NCBI RefSeq assembly: GCF_000517425.1
Contig: NZ_CP006569.1
Location: 2,046,001 to 2,110,000, forward strand
Length of the DNA: 64,000 nucleotides
Source of the DNA: Sodalis praecaptivus
GTDB taxonomy: Bacteria; Pseudomonadota; Gammaproteobacteria; Enterobacterales; Enterobacteriaceae
Direction of reading: 5' to 3'
The translations under genes and the position numbers were made by a program. The notes below the pieces were generated by a model that was not told the origin of the DNA, made no database searches, and saw only the letters and a program-made list of their open reading frames with translations. Of the stretch, positions 57,849-64,000 are shown piece by piece. Each line of letters opens with the position of its first letter. Position 1 is the stretch's first letter.

Positions 57849-58736
57849 ATGAGCGAAAAACTGCAAAAAGTCCTGGCCCGTGCCGGACAGGGTTCCCGCC
57901 GAGAAATCGAAGCCATTATTGAACAAGGCCGCGTGAGCGTAGACGGTAACGTCGCAACATTGGGCGATCGCGTAGAGGTCACCAGCACCACCAAGATTCG
58001 GGTGGATGGCCGCATTATCACCATTAAACCGGTGGAAGACGCGCTTTGCCGCGTGTTGGCTTATTATAAGCCGGAAGGCGAACTCTGTACGCGCCGCGAT
58101 CCCGAGGGGCGGCCAACGGTTTTTGATCGCCTGCCGCGTCTTAATAATGCCCGCTGGGTGGCCGTCGGCCGCCTGGACATTAATACGTCGGGGCTATTGT
58201 TATTTACCACCGACGGAGAATTGGCTAATCGCTTGATGCACCCGAGCTGTGAAATCGAACGGGAATATGCCGTGCGTGTTTTCGGCGTGGTGGATGAGGA
58301 AAAACTGCGGCAGCTGACCCGTGGCGTACAGCTGGAAGACGGTCCGGCGGCCTTTCGCAGCCTGACGTTCCAAGGGGGCGAGGGCCTGAACCAGTGGTAC
58401 AATGTGACGCTGACGGAAGGGCGCAATCGCGAGGTGCGGCGCCTGTGGGAGGCGGTGGGCGTTCAGGTCAGCCGGCTTATCCGCGTGCGTTACGGCGACG
58501 TCACGCTGCCCAAGGGGCTGCCGCGCGGCGGGTGGACCGAACTACCGCTCGACAATATCAATTACCTGCGTGAAAAAGTGCAGTTGCCGCTTGAATCGGT
58601 GACCAAGCTGCCGGTAGAGCGCGATCGCCGCCGCCTGAAGGCCACGCAGATCCGGCGGGCGGTCAAGCGCAGCAGCCAGCGAGCGCCCTCGCGCCGCGGC
58701 GGCCAAAGCAGCAAGCGCAATAACGGCATAGGCTAA
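57849..58736 (+). CDS. rluB: 23S rRNA pseudouridine(2605) synthase
   Basis: Makes pseudouridine 2605 in 23S rRNA. 295 residues (E. coli 291). An S4 RNA-binding domain (about 3-60) precedes the RsuA-type catalytic domain with Asp110 in [13 protein letters not shown]. The Arg/Lys-rich C-terminal tail (after about residue 255) is typical of RluB. Confidence 0.97.
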   Translation: MSEKLQKVLARAGQGSRREIEAIIEQGRVSVDGNVATLGDRVEVTSTTKIRVDGRIITIKPVEDALCRVLAYYKPEGELCTRRDPEGRPTVFDRLPRLNNARWVAVGRLDINTSGLLLFTTDGELANRLMHPSCEIEREYAVRVFGVVDEEKLRQLTRGVQLEDGPAAFRSLTFQGGEGLNQWYNVTLTEGRNREVRRLWEAVGVQVSRLIRVRYGDVTLPKGLPRGGWTELPLDNINYLREKVQLPLESVTKLPVERDRRRLKATQIRRAVKRSSQRAPSRRGGQSSKRNNGIG

Positions 58737-58885
58737 CGGCAACGGCGCCAGGGGGGAATACCGCCCGGGTGCAAGACGCGCCCCCAGAGCGGGGCGCCGT
58801 CGGGATGCCGTGTAAGGTGACCGCGTCACGTTATACGGCAGGCGCCTGCGGCGGCAATTAAAAAAAAGCCCATTAAGTGACAGTG

Positions 58886-59476
58886 TCACCAGTCAATGCC
58901 CTGCTGCGCCATGATGCCGGCATCGAAAGCGTGTTTAACCGGCCGCATCTCGCTGACGGTATCCGCCATGTCCAGCAACTGTCGGTGGCAGCCGCGCCCG
59001 GTGATGATGACGCTTTGCCTCGCGGGACGCGCGTTAAGGGCGGCGATGACCTCCTCGCGGTCCAGATAATCGTAGCTTATCATATACGTCAACTCATCGA
59101 GCAGCACGACATCCAGCGTGTCGTCCGCCAGCATTCGCCGGGCGTGGCGCCATGTATCGCGCGCGGCGGCGCCGTCAAGTTCGCGACTTTGCGTCTCCCA
59201 GGTAAACCCGGTGGCCATCACCTGGAACTCGACGCCGTGCGGCTCCAGCAGCCGGCGCTCGCCGTTAGGCCACTGGCCTTTGATAAACTGCACCACCCCG
59301 GCGCGTAACCCATGGCCCACGGCGCGGGTCACGGTCCCGAAACCCGCGGTGGTCTTGCCTTTACCGTTGCCGGTGAAGACGATCACGATCCCGCGCCGTT
59401 CGGTCGCGGCGTCGATACGGGCATCGACTTTTTCTTTTAACCGCTGCTGACGCTGTTGATGACGCCTGGCATCCAT
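58886..59476 (-). CDS. btuR: Cob(I)yrinic acid a,c-diamide adenosyltransferase
   Basis: CobA-type enzyme that attaches the adenosyl group to cobalamin from ATP. 196 residues, as in E. coli, from 59476 (MDARRHQQRQQR), with GAGAGGG upstream; the frame runs six codons further. The P-loop is FTGNGKGKTT and the Walker B-like segment is VVLLDELTYM. 53 bp behind yciK; the two form an operon. Confidence 0.96.
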   Translation of the reverse strand: MDARRHQQRQQRLKEKVDARIDAATERRGIVIVFTGNGKGKTTAGFGTVTRAVGHGLRAGVVQFIKGQWPNGERRLLEPHGVEFQVMATGFTWETQSRELDGAAARDTWRHARRMLADDTLDVVLLDELTYMISYDYLDREEVIAALNARPARQSVIITGRGCHRQLLDMADTVSEMRPVKHAFDAGIMAQQGIDW

Positions 59477-59529
59477 AAAAGCCCTCTCCATCAAGGCCGC
59501 ATCGCCGTGGCGGCAATAGCGGCCGGGTA

Positions 59530-60291
59530 TCAGCTCGCCGGACCGGGTTTACGATCGGGCTGTGCGTCAAAGCTGATGCCGGTTTTACGCCGGCTGTCGT
59601 CGCCCATCAGGTAAAGATAGATAGGCATGATATCGGCCGGGGTTTTCAGCCGCTCCGGATCTTCAGTTGGAAACGCGTTGGCGCGCATGCCGGTACGGGT
59701 GCCGCCGGGGTTAATACAATTGACCCGCAGCGTCGATGCGGGATACTCCTCCGCCAGTACCTGCATCATCCCTTCGGTGGCGAACTTGGATACCGAATAA
59801 GCGCCCCAGTTTGCCCGGCCCTGGCGGCCCACGCTGGAGGTGCTGAAAATCAGCGACGGGTTGCTGGCTTTAAGCAGCAGCGGCAGCAGCGCTTGCGTTA
59901 GCATAAAGGTGCCGTTGATGTTCACCGCCATGACTTCTGACCAGCGCGCGGGGGTTTGCTCGGCTATGGGCACGATTTCCCCCAAAAGGCCGGCGTTGTT
60001 GAGCAAACCGTCCAGATGGGGAATTTCGTCGCTAAGACTTTGGGCCAGCCGTTGATAGGGCGCCGGCTCGGTGCAGGCCAAATCCAGCACCAATACCCGA
60101 GCCTCACGCCCGCCGGCCTCGGCGATGGCCTGTTTCACCGTGTTCAGTTTATGTTCAGTTCTACCGAGCAACAGCAACGATGCGCCGTGGCGGGCATAGG
60201 TCAGGGCCGCCTCGCGGCCTATGCCGTCACCGGCGCCGGTCACTAGAATGCGTTTATGATCCAGTAAATTACGTTTGGGCTGATAATACAC
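59530..60291 (-). CDS. yciK: Short-chain dehydrogenase YciK
   Basis: Classical SDR, 253 residues (E. coli 252), substrate unknown. Cofactor motif TGAGDGIG (18-25), NNAG, catalytic Ser in SSVGRQGRANW and the YSVSK pair. Start is a GTG at 60291, preceded by AGGAG. It lies upstream of btuR. Confidence 0.95.
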   Translation of the reverse strand: MYYQPKRNLLDHKRILVTGAGDGIGREAALTYARHGASLLLLGRTEHKLNTVKQAIAEAGGREARVLVLDLACTEPAPYQRLAQSLSDEIPHLDGLLNNAGLLGEIVPIAEQTPARWSEVMAVNINGTFMLTQALLPLLLKASNPSLIFSTSSVGRQGRANWGAYSVSKFATEGMMQVLAEEYPASTLRVNCINPGGTRTGMRANAFPTEDPERLKTPADIMPIYLYLMGDDSRRKTGISFDAQPDRKPGPAS

Positions 60292-60836
60292 GCCTCACTC
60301 CTCAGCTAGGAAACGTTGCCGCCAATCGGCGATTATCGCGGCTCCCATGGACAGACTTAGCTCTTTTTATGCCTGATCCAGCAGGGTATTTCAATCGCCG
60401 GGAATCCGATGTCGACCTCATCGACGCCGAGGCCGGGGGCATTGCCGTCACGGTGACCCGGGTTTGGCCCGCGGGTCGTGTCCCTGCCGCGGCGGCGGTG
60501 GCGACTTGGCGTCAGCGCAGGTCGCCGGACCGCCGGCTCAATCTGTAGCGGCGGTGGCCGGCTTGGCGTCTACGTATGCCGCATGACCGCCGGCCTGACC
60601 TGTAGCGGCGGTGGCCGGCTTGGCGTCTACGTATGCCGCATGACCGCAGGCCTGACCTGTAGCGGCGGTGGCCGGCTTGGCGTCAGCGTATGCCGCAGGA
60701 CCGCCGGCTCAATCTGCGGCGGCGGGGGGCGGGGACCCTCGACCCCGGCGGCAATATTCTGATTTTTCAGGCGACGCGGCGCGACGCCTTGGCTAGAATA
60801 GTTGTCAACGGTTCTCATTATTAGCAAGGCGGTTTT
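60292..60836. other. yciK/sohB divergent region with 57-bp repeats
   Basis: 545 bp between divergent genes. Its middle is filled by the 57-bp tandem repeat (60487-60714). The last 60 bp carry the sohB ribosome-binding site. No gene is supported. Confidence 0.75.
60487..60714. repeat. 57-bp tandem repeat, four copies
   Basis: Units start at 60487, 60544, 60601 and 60658. The two inner copies are nearly identical (ending CTACGTATGCCGCATGACCG then GGCCTGACC), and the two outer copies share another ending (GGACCGCCGGCTCAATC). The period is a multiple of three and both strands have open frames across it, but no codon pattern or start supports a gene. Confidence 0.93.
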
Positions 60837-61883
60837 GTGGAATTGATTTCGCTGTACGGACTTTTTCTGGCCAAAACCCTTACCGTGGTGCTGGCCATCG
60901 GCGCGCTATTACTGCTGGTGTTTGGCTTACGCATGCGGTCGCGCCAGCGCAAAGGACAGATTCACATCCAGGACCTGGGCAAACAGTATCGCGAAAGGCA
61001 GCGTGAAATGCAGCTGGCCCGGGTGGGTGACGCCGAGAAGGGCATTTGGCATAAACGGCACAAAAAGCAGGATAAAGCCGACGCCAAACAGGCCAAACTG
61101 CGGGCGAAGCGGGGTGACAACGCGGCGTCACGTTCGTGTCTGTACGTATTGGACTTCACCGGCAGTATGGATGCCGGCGAAGTGAGCTCGCTGCGCGAAG
61201 AAATTACCGCCGTGCTGTCGGTTGCCAAATCGGGAGACGAAGTGCTGCTGCGCCTGGAAAGCCCCGGCGGGGTGGTTCACGGTTACGGCCTGGCAGCATC
61301 GCAGCTTCAACGGCTGCGGGAAAAGGGCATACCGCTCACCGTGGCGGTGGACAAGGTCGCCGCCAGCGGCGGTTATATGATGGCCTGCGTTGCAGACCGC
61401 ATTGTTGCGGCCCCCTTCGCCATTATTGGCTCCATCGGCGTGGTTGCCCAGATCCCCAACTTCAATCGCTTATTAAAACGTAACGATATCGATATGGAGC
61501 TACATACCGCCGGCGCCTACAAACGCACGCTGACGCTGTTTGGCGAAAATTCCCCCGCCGGACGCGAAAAGTTCCAGCAGGAGCTGAATGAAACCCACCA
61601 GTTGTTCAAGACCTTTGTTCAGCGCATGCGTCCCGCGCTGGATGTGGACGCCGTCGCCACCGGCGAACATTGGTATGGCGAGCAGGCGCAGCATTTGGGG
61701 CTGGTGGATGCTATCGGGACCAGCGACGATGTGCTTATTGAGCAATTGGCGCGCCATGAGGTAATAAGCGTGCGTTTTAGCCGGCCGAAACGCTGGATGA
61801 GCCGCTTCACCGATAGCGCCGCGTTGAGTCTGGAACAGCGGCTTCTGCGCTATTGGCAGCGCTCGCACAAGCCGCTGCTGTAA
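60837..61883 (+). CDS. sohB: Inner-membrane S49 protease SohB
   Basis: Signal-peptide-peptidase-like protease with a single N-terminal membrane helix and the active site on the far side of the membrane. 348 residues (E. coli 349). Catalytic Ser lies in VDKVAASGGYMMA and Lys in HTAGAYKRTL; LRLESPGGVVHGYG is the substrate loop. The start is GTG at 60837 (MELISLYGLFLAK), with AAGGCGG upstream. Confidence 0.96.
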   Translation: MELISLYGLFLAKTLTVVLAIGALLLLVFGLRMRSRQRKGQIHIQDLGKQYRERQREMQLARVGDAEKGIWHKRHKKQDKADAKQAKLRAKRGDNAASRSCLYVLDFTGSMDAGEVSSLREEITAVLSVAKSGDEVLLRLESPGGVVHGYGLAASQLQRLREKGIPLTVAVDKVAASGGYMMACVADRIVAAPFAIIGSIGVVAQIPNFNRLLKRNDIDMELHTAGAYKRTLTLFGENSPAGREKFQQELNETHQLFKTFVQRMRPALDVDAVATGEHWYGEQAQHLGLVDAIGTSDDVLIEQLARHEVISVRFSRPKRWMSRFTDSAALSLEQRLLRYWQRSHKPLL

Positions 61884-62357
61884 CACGCTGGCCGCAGCAG
61901 GCTTGCTGCGCCGCCGCAGGCTATCGCCGCTAGAGTGACATTGGGGCCAGAGGGTTTCGCCGCACCCAGGCGGCCTGACTCTGGGCCTGGCCCCCTGCGA
62001 GGGGTGGGAAATAACTTATTGCCCGAGAAGCGGTCATTCTTATGCCGCGTTCCACGCGCTTTCGCAACGAAAGCGGCGCGCCCGGCAGGTTGAGATACTG
62101 TCTAGTTTCAACGCAAGCCTCGCGCTTCCACGCGCGAACGGCGGTTTGGCGCGCATTTCGCTTCGGCATTGCTCTCGTAAAATTTCTCATCAGGCGTAAC
62201 GGGCGACGCCCCGGCAGGGCTGAATCTTTCAGCCCGGTCTTTCGTTTGATAACGCGCGCCGGCACGGGGTTTAACCCGCGTTGAATGTCGATGGCGGCCA
62301 ATTGGGCCGGACGCCGGGCGTTCATGACGGCGTCGGCTGCGGCACCGGGGCGCTATA
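61884..62357. other. Gap between sohB and yciN
   Basis: 474 bp between convergent genes, where E. coli has a shorter gap. No supported gene. Several short inverted repeats are present, for example GCTGAATCTTTCAGC at about 62219-62233. A 131-codon minus-strand frame (61930-62325) has no ribosome-binding site and no family resemblance. Confidence 0.65.
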
Positions 62358-62609
62358 TCAGTCCTCCAGATGATATTTTTCCGATAAGACGTGGGCGAGA
62401 TGCTTGAACATATTAAACACGGCGGTGGTTTTCTGTGTCGGTATTCCCTGCTCATCAAGAAAAAAGTCACCGCGAAAAACCAGCACCGGCCCTTTCTGTT
62501 CCACCTCGGTGGCCAGCATTCCGTGCATATAGTCTTCATGGTCGCGAATTATCCGGTTTGCTTCTTCTAACAGACTTTTTCTGTCGATAGCGATGGTGCT
62601 GCTGTGCAT
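62358..62609 (-). CDS. yciN: YciN, DUF2498 protein
   Basis: Small cytoplasmic protein of unknown function, 83 residues exactly as in E. coli, from 62609. The C-terminal [18 protein letters not shown] is almost unchanged. AGGAGTG precedes the ATG; the open frame extends 20 codons upstream but lacks support. Divergent from topA, as in E. coli. Confidence 0.94.
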   Translation of the reverse strand: MHSSTIAIDRKSLLEEANRIIRDHEDYMHGMLATEVEQKGPVLVFRGDFFLDEQGIPTQKTTAVFNMFKHLAHVLSEKYHLED

Positions 62610-63028
62610 ATTTGTCACTCCTGTGTTAACGCATGCCCTATTGTAATACTCTGTTGTGTTTGTCGGCAAACCGACTAAGGTTTATTCGTTTAGTTTACGG
62701 TTTTGCTAATTGCGTAGCGGGTAAAACCATTTTTTCCCCCGCTTATTGGTTGCACCAGTTTTTTTATCATGTACAGTGTGGCCCTCCGCGCATCGGGTGG
62801 TTATTTTGTTACCGATTAGCGGGGAAATAAGCAGCGCCTGCCGGCGCTTATTATAAAAATAAGCGAATTAACAAGAAGTTGACCTACTGTGCTTCGGTCG
62901 TGTGAGCGCGACAAAAACAGGTTGATTTTTGGCGGCGCTGCCGCAATATAAAAAAAGAGGTATGCCCAGCCAGGGTCTGGCGCAAAAAACTTCTTATTGC
63001 AGAAGACATCACTCAGGTAAAGGTAAAA
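62610..63028. promoter_or_regulatory. yciN/topA divergent control region
   Basis: 419 bp, AT-rich, between yciN and topA. E. coli topA has several supercoiling- and heat-responsive promoters in this position; candidate -10 boxes are abundant here, but none was assigned. Confidence 0.6.
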
Positions 63029-64000
63029 ATGGGTAAAGCTCTCGTTATCGTTGAATCGCCGGCCAAAGCCAAAACGATTAATAAATATTTAGGCAAAGAC
63101 TACGTGGTTAAGTCCAGCGTCGGTCACATCCGCGATTTGCCGACCAGCGGTTCAGCCAGTCAAAAGAGCGCCGACGCCAGTAAAAAGAAAAAAGGCAAAC
63201 CGGACCCGCAGCGCGCGTTGGTCAACCGGATGGGTATCGATCCCTACCACGGCTGGAAAGCGCAGTATGAGATTTTGCCCGGTAAAGAGAAAGTGGTGAC
63301 CGAGCTAAAAGCGCTAGCGGAAAAAGCCGATCATATCTACCTCGCAACCGACCTTGACCGCGAAGGGGAGGCGATTGCCTGGCATCTGCGGGAAGTTATC
63401 GGCGGCGATGATAAGCGTTTTAGCCGGGTGGTCTTCAATGAAATTACCCGCAACGCGATAGCTCAGGCCTTTGAACAGCCGGGCGAGCTGAATATTGACC
63501 GGGTCAACGCCCAGCAGGCGCGGCGGTTTATGGACCGTGTCGTGGGCTATATGGTCTCGCCCTTACTGTGGAAAAAAATCGCCCGTGGCCTGTCGGCTGG
63601 ACGGGTCCAATCGGTGGCGGTGCGGCTGGTCGTGGAGCGCGAGCGGGAAATCAAAGCCTTTGTGCCGGAAGAGTATTGGGAACTACACGCCGATCTACAG
63701 ACGGCGCAGGCGTCTCCCCTGGCGATGCAGGTAACGCATCAGCAGGAAAAACCCTTTAAGCCGGTGAATCAGCAGCAAATTCAGGCCGCGCTCGACGGGC
63801 TTGAAAATGCGGAGTATGTGGTCAGCGATCGTGACGATAAGCCAACCAGCAGCAAACCGGGGGCTCCGTTCACCACCTCAACGCTGCAGCAGGCGGCCAG
63901 CACCCGGCTGGGCTATGGCGTAAAGAAAACCATGATGTTGGCGCAGCGGCTGTATGAAGCCGGACATATTACCTATATGCGTACTGACTCCACCAATTTG
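63029..64000 (+). CDS. topA: DNA topoisomerase I, 5' part
   Basis: Relaxes negative supercoils. 324 residues of an expected ~865 before the window ends. The Toprim domain starts [20 protein letters not shown] with [32 protein letters not shown] and [14 protein letters not shown] follow. The nucleophile is Tyr316 ([10 protein letters not shown]), three positions before E. coli Tyr319. A Lys-rich insert near residue 50 is a little shorter than in E. coli. No frameshift in the visible part. Confidence 0.98.
   Translation, partial: MGKALVIVESPAKAKTINKYLGKDYVVKSSVGHIRDLPTSGSASQKSADASKKKKGKPDPQRALVNRMGIDPYHGWKAQYEILPGKEKVVTELKALAEKADHIYLATDLDREGEAIAWHLREVIGGDDKRFSRVVFNEITRNAIAQAFEQPGELNIDRVNAQQARRFMDRVVGYMVSPLLWKKIARGLSAGRVQSVAVRLVVEREREIKAFVPEEYWELHADLQTAQASPLAMQVTHQQEKPFKPVNQQQIQAALDGLENAEYVVSDRDDKPTSSKPGAPFTTSTLQQAASTRLGYGVKKTMMLAQRLYEAGHITYMRTDSTNL

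Noticed and set aside
61930-62325. 131-codon minus-strand frame between sohB and yciN
   Set aside because: Very Arg-rich, no start signal, no family; likely chance in GC-rich DNA.

Overview
The window looks like chromosome of a Sodalis-like enterobacterium (Enterobacterales, gamma-proteobacteria). Almost every protein is closely similar in length and motifs to an Escherichia coli K-12 counterpart as I remember it, and gene order follows two E. coli chromosome segments. The DNA is GC-rich, trpG and trpD are separate genes as in Serratia and Yersinia, and several E. coli neighbours are missing with long gene-free stretches or repeats left between genes. The genus is an inference from this pattern, not from a database match.

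Layout. 1-1227: 5' part of the K+/H+ antiporter nhaP2. 2296-5544: yeaG-yeaH stress kinase operon (minus) with a good sigma-54 promoter. 5939-10904: mipA, yeaE, yeaD, gapA, msrB, yeaC. 11057-14773: sppA, ansA, pncA (NAD salvage, asparaginase, membrane signal-peptide peptidase). 14997-18910: ydjA, topB, nudG, xthA, without the selD that E. coli has between ydjA and topB. 18911-19517: tRNA-Tyr with a stringent-type promoter and two 168-bp downstream repeats that resemble the E. coli rtT repeats. 19608-23560: purU, ychJ, rssB (no rssA), galU. 23611-25971: ugd and a UDP-glucuronate epimerase, placed between galU and hns. 27293-32209: hns, tdk, adhE, separated by unusually large gaps that carry heptanucleotide repeats. 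34036-39666: oppABCDF peptide importer. 39795-48820: yciU, clsA, yciY, a yjbE-like gene with an RcsAB box, kbp, yciI, tonB, yciA, yciB, yciC, a ykgJ-like gene, ompW with FNR boxes, and a BON-domain lipoprotein. 48928-55706: complete trp operon trpL-E-G-D-CF-B-A with attenuator and TrpR operator. 55817-64000: trpH, yciO, rluB, btuR, yciK, sohB, yciN and the 5' part of topA.

Functionally the window is housekeeping: glycolysis and fermentation (gapA, adhE), tryptophan and purine one-carbon metabolism, UDP-sugar supply for surface polysaccharide (galU, ugd, epimerase), peptide and metal-chelate uptake (opp, tonB), DNA topology and repair (topA, topB, xthA, hns), and membrane upkeep (clsA, yciB, yciC). 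No prophage, insertion sequence, CRISPR array, toxin or secretion system was seen. The unusual material lies between genes: three different minisatellites (59, 72 and 57 bp), heptamer arrays, the tyrosine-tRNA repeats, and several regulatory sites that can be read directly.
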